NCBI RefSeq assembly: GCF_011605345.1
Contig: NZ_JAAOXM010000001.1
Location: 1,240,001 to 1,304,000, forward strand
Source: Burkholderia sp. D-99
GTDB lineage: Bacteria; Pseudomonadota; Gammaproteobacteria; Burkholderiales; Burkholderiaceae
Reading direction: 5' to 3'
Length of the DNA: 64,000 bases
How positions within the stretch are numbered: position 1 is the stretch's first letter; every line of letters starts with the position of its first letter. The notes beneath the pieces are model-generated. The model had not been told where the DNA came from. It did not search any database and saw only the letters and a list, made by a program, of their open reading frames with translations. Made by a program: the position numbers and the translations under genes. Below are positions 16,528-25,202 of the stretch, in pieces.

Positions 16528-17379
16528 ATGAGCGACACCGCGTTTTCCGTCCCGTCCTCCGAGCCTCGTACGCTCGCCGCGCTTGCCGCGCCGCCGCACC
16601 GGGCGGCGAACGTGAAACGGTGGTCGTGGCGGCTCGCGCCGTGGCTGCTGCCCGCGCTGCTGTTCGCGCTGTGGAGCATCGGCAGCGCGCGCGGCTGGAT
16701 CGCGCCGCAGATCCTGCCGCCGCCCGCGCGCGTGTTCGACGCACTCGCGGATCTCGCGACGAGCGGCGATCTCGTACGCCACACGCTGGTCAGCCTGCAG
16801 CGCGTGCTGGTCGGGTTTGCCGTCGGCTCGCTGCTCGGCTTTTCGACCGGCGTCGCGCTCGGCCTGTCGCGCACGCTGGAAGCCTACGTGCTGCCGAGCT
16901 TCAACGCGCTCGTGCAGATTCCGGTGCTCGGCTGGCTGCCGTTCCTGCTGCTGCTCGTCGGCGTCGGCGAACCGCTCAAGTACCTGCTGATCGCGCATGC
17001 GGCGCTCGTCCCCGTCACGCTGAGCACGTTGCAAGGGTTTCGCCAGACACCACCCGCGCTCGACGAAGTCGCGCGCGTCTTCGGCTACACGCGCCGGCAA
17101 CGCATCGTGCACGTCGTGCTGCCCGCCGCGATCCCGACGCTCGCGACCGGCGTGCGGCTCGCGTTCACGAAGTCGTGGCTCGCGCTCGTCGTCGTCGAGC
17201 TCGTCGCGTCGTCCGAGGGGCTCGGCTACCTGATCGTGTACGGGCGGCAACTGTTCCAGCTCGATCTCGTGATGGCCGCCGTGATCGTCGTCGGCGCGGT
17301 CGGCCTGCTGATCAACCGGCTGCTCGACGCACTCGAAGCGCGCCTGCGCCGCGGCGTGCCGTCCGCGTTCCGCGGCTGA
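16528..17379 (+). CDS. ABC transporter permease, sulfonate/nitrate/taurine type
   Basis: A 283-residue inner-membrane permease of the BPD_transp_1 family (SsuC/TauC). About six helices; the EAA loop is visible as LDEVARVFGYTRRQRIVHVV, followed by LPAAIPTLATGVRLAF. The N-terminal 35 residues are cytoplasmic and variable. It is the second gene of the importer operon. Having two permease genes next to each other (this and the next) suggests a heterodimeric channel, whereas most SsuC/TauC transporters use one. Confidence 0.87.
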   Translation: MSDTAFSVPSSEPRTLAALAAPPHRAANVKRWSWRLAPWLLPALLFALWSIGSARGWIAPQILPPPARVFDALADLATSGDLVRHTLVSLQRVLVGFAVGSLLGFSTGVALGLSRTLEAYVLPSFNALVQIPVLGWLPFLLLLVGVGEPLKYLLIAHAALVPVTLSTLQGFRQTPPALDEVARVFGYTRRQRIVHVVLPAAIPTLATGVRLAFTKSWLALVVVELVASSEGLGYLIVYGRQLFQLDLVMAAVIVVGAVGLLINRLLDALEARLRRGVPSAFRG

Positions 17380-17418
17380 ACCGCCCGCCCTGCCCGCGCA
17401 ACCGAAGGAGATTCTCCC

Positions 17419-18237
17419 GTGACGCATTCCGCCTCGCCGGACGCTACACCGCCGGCCGCCACGGCCGCCCGCCGCCTGCATGCACCCGACTGGCGCGGCT
17501 TCGTCCTGCCGCTCGTCGCGTTCGCGCTGTGGTGGGCCATCTCGTCCGCGCACCTCGTGAACAGCGGGCTGCTCGTCGGCCCGGCCGACGTGTTGCGCAC
17601 CGCATGGGCGCAAGCCACGAGCGGCGCGCTCGGCCGCGCGCTGTCCGCGTCGCTCGCGCGCGAAGCCTGCGGTTTCGCGATCGGCGCGGCGGGCGGGCTG
17701 CTGCTCGGCGCCGCGCTCGGGCTGTCGCGCATCGCGGCGCGGATGGTCGGCCCGAGCTTCGACACGTTCAAGCAGATCTCGCTGTTCGCGTGGATTCCGC
17801 TGATTTCCGTGTGGTTCGGCCTCGGCGACGTCGCCAAGGTCGTGTTCCTGTCGCTCGCCGCGCTGCTGCCCGTCGCCGCGCACACCTGCGACGGCATTCA
17901 TGCGGTGCCGCGCGCGTATGTCGACGTCGCCCGCGCGCTGCGCTACTCGCGGCTCCAGCTCGTCCGCTACGTGATCCTGCCGGCCGCGCTGCCGTCGATC
18001 TTTACCGGGCTGTATCTCGGCCTGATCTATTCGTGGCTCGCGACGCTCGGCGCCGAATACCTGCTGGTCGCCGGCAGCGGGATCGGCAACACGCTGATCG
18101 ACGGCAGCGAGCAGTTCCGGATGGATCTCGTGCTGTTCGGCATCATCGTCGTCGGCGTGACCGGCTGGGCGCTGAACGCGATCGCGCGTGCGATCGAGCG
18201 CAAGGTGCTGGCCCGGCGCGGCGACCTGCGGCGCTGA
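17419..18237 (+). CDS. ABC transporter permease, sulfonate/nitrate/taurine type (second subunit)
   Basis: A 272-residue permease of the same family as its neighbour, with six predicted helices and an EAA loop reading YVDVARALRYSRLQLVRYVI, then LPAALPSIFTGLYLGL. An AAGGAG ribosome site lies 7-8 bp before the start. The two permeases resemble each other along their length, consistent with an old duplication and a heterodimer. Substrate inference rests on the operon's binding protein and on the downstream TauD genes. Confidence 0.87.
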   Translation: MTHSASPDATPPAATAARRLHAPDWRGFVLPLVAFALWWAISSAHLVNSGLLVGPADVLRTAWAQATSGALGRALSASLAREACGFAIGAAGGLLLGAALGLSRIAARMVGPSFDTFKQISLFAWIPLISVWFGLGDVAKVVFLSLAALLPVAAHTCDGIHAVPRAYVDVARALRYSRLQLVRYVILPAALPSIFTGLYLGLIYSWLATLGAEYLLVAGSGIGNTLIDGSEQFRMDLVLFGIIVVGVTGWALNAIARAIERKVLARRGDLRR

Positions 18238-18275
18238 TCGCCCTTTCCTTCCCCCACCTCCATCCTCGCACCGCC

Positions 18276-19121
18276 ATGACGACCCTCGCCTCCGATTCGC
18301 TCGACATCCTCCACGTGAGCAAGCACTACGCGCAACGCGGCACCGTGCTCGCCGTGCTCGACGACGTGTCGCTGCACGTGCGCGCAGGCGAATTCGTCAC
18401 GATCGTCGGCGCGAGCGGTTGCGGCAAGTCGACGCTGTTGCGGCTGATCGCCGGGCTCGACACCGATTACGCGGGCGAGATCCGTGCCGGCGCCGAGCGC
18501 GTGCGCGACACGTCGCTGCAGCGCGGGATCGTGTTCCAGGATCATCGGCTGTTCCCTTGGCTGACCGTCGCGCAGAACATCGAGGCCGCGCTACGCAACG
18601 CACCGCTCGACGCGGCCGCGAAGCGCCGCGCGGTCGCGGATCACGTCGCGCTAGTCGGGCTGAACGGCTTCGAACATGCGTACCCGAACCAGCTGTCGGG
18701 CGGGATGGCGCAGCGCGTCGCGATCGCACGCGGCCTCGTGAACCGCCCGCGCGTGCTGCTGCTCGACGAGCCGTTCGGCGCGCTCGACGCGCAGACGCGC
18801 GCGCGGATGCAGAACGAACTGCTGCGCATCTGGGAGCAGGAGCGCATCACGATGATCCTCGTCACGCACGACGTCGACGAAGCCGTGTATCTCGGCGACC
18901 GCGTCGTGACGATGGCACCGCGTCCGGGCCGCATCGAGCGCATCGTCGATGTCGCGTTGCCGCGCCCGCGCCGGCGCGATTCGCCGGAATTCGCGCGGTT
19001 GCGCGACACCGTGCTCGCCGGTTTCGACGACAGCGACCCGCCGGGCGACGATCGCCCGGGCGGCAAGCGCATCGACCCGCCGCGCCCGCACCGGATCGGC
19101 GAATGGCGGCTCGCGTGGTAG
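18276..19121 (+). CDS. ABC transporter ATP-binding protein, sulfonate/nitrate/taurine type
   Basis: A 281-residue nucleotide-binding subunit of the SsuB/TauB class. Walker A GASGCGKST is at residues 45-53, a Q-loop at FQDHRLFPWLTV, signature LSGGMAQR, Walker B VLLLDEPFGALD and switch His in VTHDVDEAVYL. The last 40 residues form a charged Arg/Asp/Pro-rich tail beyond the usual end. The ATG was chosen because upstream frame continues from the permease region and has no ribosome site. It completes the importer with the three preceding genes. Confidence 0.92.
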   Translation: MTTLASDSLDILHVSKHYAQRGTVLAVLDDVSLHVRAGEFVTIVGASGCGKSTLLRLIAGLDTDYAGEIRAGAERVRDTSLQRGIVFQDHRLFPWLTVAQNIEAALRNAPLDAAAKRRAVADHVALVGLNGFEHAYPNQLSGGMAQRVAIARGLVNRPRVLLLDEPFGALDAQTRARMQNELLRIWEQERITMILVTHDVDEAVYLGDRVVTMAPRPGRIERIVDVALPRPRRRDSPEFARLRDTVLAGFDDSDPPGDDRPGGKRIDPPRPHRIGEWRLAW

Positions 19122-19269
19122 CACGCGTGGCGCGCCAATTTGCTCAGCATGACGATGCATATCGATCGTCGCTGCACGCACGCTAAGGTTGTGACGATTC
19201 ATCGGTTCCGGTTGCGCACGGTCCCTGCTTGAATGGAGACTCGACCGACCCGACTCCAGGAGACTCCCG

Positions 19270-20223
19270 ATGTCCGAAGTCCAGCACGCCGCTCAACCGT
19301 CTTCGCATGCTTCGCACGCCGCGCCGCGCACGGCCGCCGCCCCGCTCCAGCTTCGCCAGGTCGCCGGCCGGATCGGCGCCGAGATCGCCGGCGTGCGGCT
19401 GTCGGGCACGCTCGACGACGCGACGTTCGACGCGATCCAGGCCGCGCTGCTGCGCCACAAGGTGCTGTTCTTCCGTGGCCAGCACCATCTCGACGACACC
19501 GCGCAGGAAGCGTTCGCACGCCGCTTCGGCGATACCGTCGCCCACCCGACCGTGCCGTCCGTCGACGGCAGCGCGCACCTGCTCGAACTCGATTCCGCAC
19601 ACGGCGCACGCGCCAATTCGTGGCACACCGACGTGACGTTCGTCGATGCGTACCCGAAGATCTCGATCCTGCGCGCGGTCGTGATTCCGCCGTTCGGCGG
19701 CGATACCGTGTGGGCCAACACGGCCGCCGCCTACACGAACCTGCCCGACCCGCTGCGCGCGCTCGCCGACACGCTGTGGGCGCTGCATACCAACGCGTAC
19801 GACTACGCGTCGACGCACGTGCATGCCGACGATACGCAACTGAAGCGCTACCGCGAAGTGTTCACGTCGACCGTCTACGAAACCGAGCACCCGGTCGTGC
19901 GCGTCCATCCGCAAACCGGCGAACGCACGCTCGTGCTCGGCCATTTCGTGCAGCGGCTCAAGGGGCTGTCGGCGCAGGATTCCGCGCACCTGCTGCAGGT
20001 GTTCCACGAACATGTGACGCGCCTCGAGAACACCGTGCGCTGGAACTGGCAGGAAGGCGACGTCGCGATCTGGGACAACCGCGCGACGCAGCACTACGCG
20101 ATCAACGACTACGGCGATGCGCGCCGCGTCGTGCGCCGCGCGACCGTGCACGGCGACGTGCCGGTCGGCATCGACGGCCGCCAGAGCGTCGTGCTGAAGG
20201 GGCCGGGCGCGACGCTGCAGTAA
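19270..20223 (+). CDS. TauD/TfdA-family 2-oxoglutarate dioxygenase
   Basis: A 317-residue Fe(II)/2-oxoglutarate dioxygenase. The iron ligands are His119 and Asp121 (SWHTDVTF) and His275 (WDNRATQHYA), and the 2-oxoglutarate-binding Arg is probably Arg290. TauD releases sulfite from taurine by hydroxylating the carbon beside sulfur. Related enzymes act on alkyl sulfates, sulfonates or chlorophenoxy acids, so the substrate is open. An AGGAG site precedes the ATG. The gene starts 148 bp after the importer operon and is followed by a second TauD-like gene, suggesting that the importer supplies their substrate. Confidence 0.87.
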   Translation: MSEVQHAAQPSSHASHAAPRTAAAPLQLRQVAGRIGAEIAGVRLSGTLDDATFDAIQAALLRHKVLFFRGQHHLDDTAQEAFARRFGDTVAHPTVPSVDGSAHLLELDSAHGARANSWHTDVTFVDAYPKISILRAVVIPPFGGDTVWANTAAAYTNLPDPLRALADTLWALHTNAYDYASTHVHADDTQLKRYREVFTSTVYETEHPVVRVHPQTGERTLVLGHFVQRLKGLSAQDSAHLLQVFHEHVTRLENTVRWNWQEGDVAIWDNRATQHYAINDYGDARRVVRRATVHGDVPVGIDGRQSVVLKGPGATLQ

Positions 20224-20274
20224 CGCCCGCGTCCCGCGGCGGCGCCGTTCCGTGCGCGCCGCCGCGCCTGCCCT

Positions 20275-20302
20275 GCTATCCGCTATCCGCTATCCGCTAT
20301 CC
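20275..20302 (+). repeat. Four perfect copies of a 7-bp tandem repeat
   Basis: GCTATCC is repeated exactly four times between the two TauD-type genes, about 50 bp after the first stop and 100 bp before the second start. It is non-coding. The tract is short, but a heptamer is not a multiple of three, so slippage would only change spacing or leader length. Confidence 0.9.
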
Positions 20303-20403
20303 GCCACAAGACACCCGACCATGCAGTTCCCGCCATCGGACCGACGCATGCACGCGCAACGATGTCGGCCCTGCGCCCCCTTCACTTCCGCCAGGAGCGT
20401 CGC

Positions 20404-21351
20404 ATGAGCGCCCTACTCGAACCCGCCGCCCAGCCGGTCGACGTGATCCCGTTGTCCGCCCATATCGGTGCGGAAATACGCGGCGTCGATCTCACGCAAC
20501 CGTTGACCACGCCGCAGATCTCGGCGATTCGCGCCGCGCTGCTGACATGGCGCGTCGTCTTCTTCCGCGAGCAATTCCTCACGCACGAGCAGCACGTCGC
20601 GTTCTCCGCGCAGTTCGGCGAGCCGACGGTCGGCCACCCGGTGTTCGGGCACGTCGACGGGCATCCCGCCGTCTATTCGGTCGCGAAGCATCGCAAGGCA
20701 ACCCGCTTCGAAGGCGAACCGGTGCGCCGGCCGTGGACCGGCTGGCACACCGACGTGACGGCCGCCGTGAACCCGCCGTGGGCGTCGATCCTGCGTGGCG
20801 TGACGATCCCGCCGTACGGCGGCGACACCCACTGGACGAACCTCGTGCGGGCGTACGAAACGCTGTCCGCGCCGCTGCGCGGCTTCGTCGACGGCCTGCG
20901 CGGCATTCATCGCTTCACGCCGCCGGCCGGCGCGCGCGCAACCGATGCGTTCGACGACGCGGTCGAACGCCGGCCGCTCGTAACCGAGCATCCGCTCGTG
21001 CGCGTGCATCCGGAGACCGGTGAACGCGCGCTGTACGTGAGCCCGAGCTTCCTGAAATCGATCGTCGGGCTGACGCCGCGCGAGAGCCAGGCACTGCTCG
21101 AACTGCTGTGGGAACACGTGACGCGACCGGAATTCACGATCCGCTTCAAGTGGGAGCCGCGCAGCATCGCGTTCTGGGACAACCGCGCGACCGCCCACCT
21201 CGCGCCCGTCGACATCTTCGATCTCGACTTCGACCGCCAGCTCTATCGCACGACGCTCACCGGCGATGTGCCGGTCGGCCCCGACGGCCGGCCATCGATC
21301 GCGCTCGAAGGCTCGCCGGTCGAAGCCGCGGCGGCGGTCGCGCTCAACTGA
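20404..21351 (+). CDS. TauD/TfdA-family 2-oxoglutarate dioxygenase (second copy)
   Basis: A 315-residue dioxygenase paralogous to the previous gene. Iron ligands are His115 and Asp117 (GWHTDVTA) and His265 (DNRATAHLAP); an Arg near residue 282 in RQLYRTTL should hold 2-oxoglutarate. Active-site surroundings differ from the first copy (for example GWHTDVTAAVNPPW versus SWHTDVTFVDAYPK), so the two enzymes probably accept different substrates. The ATG with CAGGAG seven bases upstream is preferred over an ATG 14 codons earlier. A strong hairpin follows the stop. Confidence 0.86.
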   Translation: MSALLEPAAQPVDVIPLSAHIGAEIRGVDLTQPLTTPQISAIRAALLTWRVVFFREQFLTHEQHVAFSAQFGEPTVGHPVFGHVDGHPAVYSVAKHRKATRFEGEPVRRPWTGWHTDVTAAVNPPWASILRGVTIPPYGGDTHWTNLVRAYETLSAPLRGFVDGLRGIHRFTPPAGARATDAFDDAVERRPLVTEHPLVRVHPETGERALYVSPSFLKSIVGLTPRESQALLELLWEHVTRPEFTIRFKWEPRSIAFWDNRATAHLAPVDIFDLDFDRQLYRTTLTGDVPVGPDGRPSIALEGSPVEAAAAVALN

Positions 21352-21361
21352 ACCGGCGGCA

Positions 21362-21390
21362 GCCGGCGCACCGCGGTGCGCCGGCCTTTC
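21362..21390 (+). terminator. Hairpin terminator after the second TauD-type gene
   Basis: A perfect palindrome with 11-bp arms (GCCGGCGCACC and GGTGCGCCGGC) around a GC centre begins 10 bp after the stop codon and is followed by CTTTC. The T-run is short, so termination may be partial. It separates the dioxygenase from the convergent peptide-binding-protein gene. Confidence 0.6.
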
Positions 21391-21443
21391 CCGTCACGCC
21401 ACGCGGAACGAAGCGCAGGCCGCGCGTGCGCGCGGCCCGTGCG

Positions 21444-23105
21444 TCAATCCAGCCAGACCCCGTCGAAACGGTGCCCGCCGAGCGGCGAGAACGTCAGCCC
21501 GTGCACGCGCTTGGACACGGGCAGCGACACGATCGACGTCGCGATCGGCGTGAACGGCACCTGATCCTTGAACACGACCTGCGCCTGTTCGTACAGCGCC
21601 GTGCGCTTCGCGACGTCAGGACTGGAACGCGCGGCGTCCACCAGTCGTTCGAAATCCTGATTGCACCATTTCGCGAGATTGCTGCCGTGCACCGCGTCGC
21701 AACCGAGCAGCGTACCGAGCCAGTTGTCGGGGTCTCCGTTGTCGCCCGACCAGCCGTACAGGATCGCGTCGTGCTGCCCGTCGTGCTTCGCGCGGCGGTT
21801 GTATTCGCCCCATTCGTAGCTGACGATCTTCGCGCGCACGCCGATCTTTGCCCAGTCCTGCTGGATCAGCTGCGCCATCAACTGCGCATTCGGGTTGTAC
21901 GGGCGCTGCACGGGCATCGCCCACAGTGTCAGGTCGAAGCCGTTCGGGAAACCGGCCTGCGCGAGCAGCCGCTTGGCGGCCGCCGGATCGCGCGGCGCAT
22001 CCTTCAGGCGCGGGTTGTACGACCATTGCGCGGGCGGCATCGGGTTCGTCGCGATCTTCGCGTCGCCGTTGAACACCGTCTTGATGATCGCCGACTTGTC
22101 GATCGCGATGTCGAGCGCACGCCGCACGTCGACGCGATCGAGCGGCGGATGCTGCGTGTTGTACGCGACGAAGCCGACGTTGAAGCCCATCCCCGAGAAC
22201 AACGTCAGCTTCGGGTCGCGCCGCACCGTGTCGAGGTCGGCCGGGCGCGGGAACACCGATACCTGGCACTCGCCGGCCACCAGCTTCTGCAGGCGCGCGG
22301 CCGGGTCGGGCGTGATCGCGAACACGAGATGGGCGAGCTTCACGTCGTCCGGTTTCCAGTAATCGGGGTTCGCGTCGTAGCGGATCACCGCGTCCTTCTG
22401 GTACGTGCGCAGCAGGAACGGGCCGGTGCCGACCGGGAACTGGTTGATGTCGGCCTCGCGGTGGCGTGCCGCGAGCTGGGACGCATACTCGGCCGACAGG
22501 ATCGACGCGAACGCCATCGCGAGATTGCGCACGAACACGACGTCGGGCGCCTTCAGCACGAAGCGCACCGTGTAGTCGTCGACCTTGTCGATGCGCTCGA
22601 CGTTGCGGTCGAACCCGAGGTCGCTGAAATACGGGAAGCTGACCGGGTAGGCCTTGCGGAACGGATCGTCCGGATCGAGCATCCGTCGGAACGTGAAGAC
22701 GACATCGTCGGCCTGGAACGGCCGCGTCGGCTTGAACCACGCGGTCGTCTGGAACTTCACGCCGCGCCGCAAGTGGAACGTGATCGTGCGCTGGTCGGGC
22801 GACACGTCCCAGCTCGTCGCGAGCGCCGGTTCGAGATCGAGCGTGCCGCGCCTGAACTGCACGAGCTCGTTGTAGACCGTGAGCGTGCTCGCTTCGAAAT
22901 CGGTACTCGTCGTATGCTGGCCCGGATCGAAGCCGGCCGGGCTGCCTTCGGTGCAATACACGAGCGTCTTGCCGTCCGGCGCGGCGAGCGCCTGCGTAGC
23001 CGCGCCGGCAAGCAGCAGCGACGCCGCGATGCAACGCAGGGCCGTCGCGGCACGCGGCGGTTTCCGCACGCGATGCGCGGCGGGCGAAACGAGAGCGTTC
23101 TTCAT
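21444..23105 (-). CDS. Peptide/nickel-type ABC transporter substrate-binding protein (DppA-like)
   Basis: A 553-residue family 5 extracellular solute-binding protein. The N-terminus is a long signal peptide (basic stretch, then CIAASLLLAGAATQALA), followed by KTLVYCTEGSPAGFDPGQHT, as in dipeptide-binding proteins. Typical family elements include DVRRALDIAIDKSAI and a WSGDNGDPDNW motif near residue 440. It would capture a dipeptide or similar ligand in the periplasm. No permease or ATPase is adjacent, so it is an orphan binding protein or partners with a dpp operon elsewhere. It converges with the TauD-type gene and diverges from the DUF427 gene. Confidence 0.9.
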   Translation of the reverse strand: MKNALVSPAAHRVRKPPRAATALRCIAASLLLAGAATQALAAPDGKTLVYCTEGSPAGFDPGQHTTSTDFEASTLTVYNELVQFRRGTLDLEPALATSWDVSPDQRTITFHLRRGVKFQTTAWFKPTRPFQADDVVFTFRRMLDPDDPFRKAYPVSFPYFSDLGFDRNVERIDKVDDYTVRFVLKAPDVVFVRNLAMAFASILSAEYASQLAARHREADINQFPVGTGPFLLRTYQKDAVIRYDANPDYWKPDDVKLAHLVFAITPDPAARLQKLVAGECQVSVFPRPADLDTVRRDPKLTLFSGMGFNVGFVAYNTQHPPLDRVDVRRALDIAIDKSAIIKTVFNGDAKIATNPMPPAQWSYNPRLKDAPRDPAAAKRLLAQAGFPNGFDLTLWAMPVQRPYNPNAQLMAQLIQQDWAKIGVRAKIVSYEWGEYNRRAKHDGQHDAILYGWSGDNGDPDNWLGTLLGCDAVHGSNLAKWCNQDFERLVDAARSSPDVAKRTALYEQAQVVFKDQVPFTPIATSIVSLPVSKRVHGLTFSPLGGHRFDGVWLD

Positions 23106-23374
23106 GGTGACGGAGATAAGAGAGGGCTGTCATGCAACTGACGACGGCCGATCTTCGCGCGTCGCTCGCCGATCGCTTACCAATAAATTTCGCGTTGCTT
23201 ATCGCTGGATCGGCATCCCGTCGCCGCGGCACGGGGATGTCCGCGCGAGCGTCGGGTGCGTGGTCCACGCCGTCTCTTCCGGCCCCCTGCAGGTTCGCCG
23301 AAATGGGCGCATCGTATCGGCTGGCCAACGCCGGCGCGCATCCCGCCGCGCCGCCGATTCCAGGAGGACCCACG

Positions 23375-23782
23375 ATGCCTGTCAGCTCCGATACGCCCGC
23401 TCGCCCCGTGAAGACGCCGGGCCCCGATCACCCGATCACGGTCGAACCGCACCCGCGGCGCGTCGTGGTCAAGGCGGCCGGCCGGGTCGTCGCGGATACG
23501 CGCCGCGCGCTGGCGCTGCGCGAAGCCGCTTACCCGGCCGTGCTCTACATCCCGCGCGAGGACGCCGACCTGACGCTGCTGCTACGCACCGATCACGCGA
23601 CGTACTGCCCGTACAAGGGCGACTGCGCGTACTACTCGGTCCCGGTCGGCGGCGAGCGCGCGGTCAATGCCGTCTGGACCTACGAGGCACCCTATCCGGC
23701 CGTCGAGGCGATCCGCGGGCACCTCGCGTTCTATCCGGATCGCGTCGATTCGATCGAGGAAAGCCCGGCCGGCTCCGATTGA
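23375..23782 (+). CDS. DUF427 domain protein
   Basis: A 135-residue soluble protein of the DUF427 family, found widely in bacteria and fungi with no established function. The core contains PRRVVVKAAGRVVADTRRAL, then the family's aromatic/Cys motif TYCPYKGDCAYYSVP, and ends with FYPDRVDSIEE. An AGGAGGA site is 8 bp before the ATG, so the longer upstream frame is not used. It stands alone, divergent from the peptide-binding-protein gene. Confidence 0.85.
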   Translation: MPVSSDTPARPVKTPGPDHPITVEPHPRRVVVKAAGRVVADTRRALALREAAYPAVLYIPREDADLTLLLRTDHATYCPYKGDCAYYSVPVGGERAVNAVWTYEAPYPAVEAIRGHLAFYPDRVDSIEESPAGSD

Positions 23783-24170
23783 GCATCGCGGCAGCTGTTC
23801 GCCGAACGCGGGCGGCCGCGCGTGTGCTGCGGCGATTTCGCCGATGCGGCCCGCCGTGCCGGCTCGCTCCGTCTGGTTCCGTCTGGTTCCGTCTGGTTCC
23901 GTCTGGTTCCGTCTGGTTCCGTCTGGTTCCGTCTGGTTCCGGCTGGTTCCGGCTGGTTCTTGCGCCGATCACCGGCTCGAACCCCGACAACGAGCCCGCC
24001 GCTGATTTGCATATGCGCATTCGTTGGTTGGCCGCCGGCATAGGCGGACGTATCGTCACGAGTCCGGCGCGGGCCGGCCCGTGGCGTGCAGCGCCCGCAT
24101 CCGGCCCCGCCCTGCGCCGACCGCGTCGCCTTTCGCGCGCGGCCCGCTCATTCGCACGCAGGACGCCTCG
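23783..24170. other. Intergenic region carrying the decamer array
   Basis: About 390 bases between the DUF427 gene and a sulfonate-binding-protein gene. Apart from the decamer array (listed separately) it holds no reading frame with a ribosome site. The open frames that cross it on both strands exist because a 10-bp repeat without stops gives a 30-bp, 10-residue translation period. No terminator hairpin is obvious. Confidence 0.6.
23871..23960 (+). repeat. Decamer tandem array, seven perfect plus two variant copies
   Basis: GTCTGGTTCC is repeated seven times without error from 23,871 to 23,940, followed by two copies beginning GG instead of GT, the last ending in T. A degenerate partial unit (CTCGCTCC) precedes it. 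The homogeneity suggests recent expansion by slippage. It lies in intergenic DNA about 210 bp before a sulfonate-binding-protein gene. There are no spacers, so it is not a CRISPR. Confidence 0.95.
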
Positions 24171-25163
24171 ATGAACGACACACCGCACGCAGACGTTGAA
24201 CCGACACCGGCGAACCCGCATCGCCGCCAGTGGCTGCAAGGCGCGGCCGCCGGGCTGGCTGGACTCGCGCTCGGCCCGCTCGCGGGCCTGCCCGCGCACG
24301 CGCAAGGCAGCGACACGCGGCTGCGCGTCGGTTTCCAGAAATACGGCAACTTCGTCGTGCTCAAGGCGCGCGGCACGCTGGAGAAACGGCTCGCGAGCCA
24401 GGGCGTCACGGTGCAATGGCTCGAATTCCCGGCCGGCCCGCAATTGCTCGAGGGCCTGAACGCCGGCGCGATCGACGTCGGCACGGTCGGCGAGACGCCG
24501 CCGATCTTCGCGCAGGCGGGCGGCGTCGATTTCGTCTACATCGGCAACGAGCCGCCCGCGCCGCAGGGCGAGGCGATCGTCGTACTGCCCGATTCGCCGA
24601 TCCGCAACGTCGCGCAGCTGCGCGGCAAGAAAGTCGCGTTCAACAAGGGTTCGAACGTCCACTACCTGCTCGTGAAGGCGCTCGAACACGCGGGCCTGAC
24701 GTATGCCGACATCCAGCCGATCTACCTGACGCCCGCCGACGCGCGCGCCGCGTTCGTGCAGCGCAACGTCGATGCGTGGGTGATCTGGGATCCGTACCTG
24801 GCCGCCGCCGAGCGGCAGATCGGCGCGCGCGTGATCGCGAACGGCGAAGGGCTCGTGCGCAACACGCAGTACTACCTCGCCGCGCGAAAATACGCGGCCG
24901 CTCACCCGCAGGTGCTGCGCGCGCTGCTCGATGAAGTCGACGCGGTCGACCACTGGGCGCGCGACCATGTGACGGAAGTCGCCACGCAACTGTCGCCGCT
25001 CGTCGGCCTCGACGCGCCGACACTCGAACTCGCGCTCAAGCGCGCCGGCTACGGCGTGCAGCCGATCAGCGACGCGACGCTCGCGTATCAGCAGAACATC
25101 GCCGACGCGTTCACCACGCTGAAGCTGATTCCCGGCAAGCTGTCGGTGGCGAGCGCACGATGA
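24171..25163 (+). CDS. Aliphatic sulfonate ABC transporter substrate-binding protein
   Basis: A 330-residue SsuA-type periplasmic protein. The N-terminus has a twin-arginine-like signal, HRRQWLQGAAAGLAGLAL, ending near AHAQG. The SsuA core is clear: LRVGFQKYGNFVVLKARGTL, then VQWLEFPAGPQLLEGLNAGAIDVGTVGETPP, split by the family's conserved Gly, and DAWVIWDPYLAAAE. No permease or ATPase follows, so it may be an extra binding protein for another sulfonate importer, possibly the one at 16.5-19.1 kb. The start is the ATG after GGACGCCTCG, a weak ribosome site; the upstream frame is not supported. Confidence 0.9.
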   Translation: MNDTPHADVEPTPANPHRRQWLQGAAAGLAGLALGPLAGLPAHAQGSDTRLRVGFQKYGNFVVLKARGTLEKRLASQGVTVQWLEFPAGPQLLEGLNAGAIDVGTVGETPPIFAQAGGVDFVYIGNEPPAPQGEAIVVLPDSPIRNVAQLRGKKVAFNKGSNVHYLLVKALEHAGLTYADIQPIYLTPADARAAFVQRNVDAWVIWDPYLAAAERQIGARVIANGEGLVRNTQYYLAARKYAAAHPQVLRALLDEVDAVDHWARDHVTEVATQLSPLVGLDAPTLELALKRAGYGVQPISDATLAYQQNIADAFTTLKLIPGKLSVASAR

Positions 25164-25202
25164 CGCACCGCCGCCGACGACGCACGGCGCGATACACGTG
25201 CG

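Noticed and set aside
23871..23960. CRISPR array
   Set aside because: The decamer copies follow each other directly without spacers, and no cas gene is present.
23664..24989. Protein-coding repeat peptide across the decamer array
   Set aside because: Frames open on both strands because the repeat has no stop; no ribosome site or non-repeat domain supports translation.
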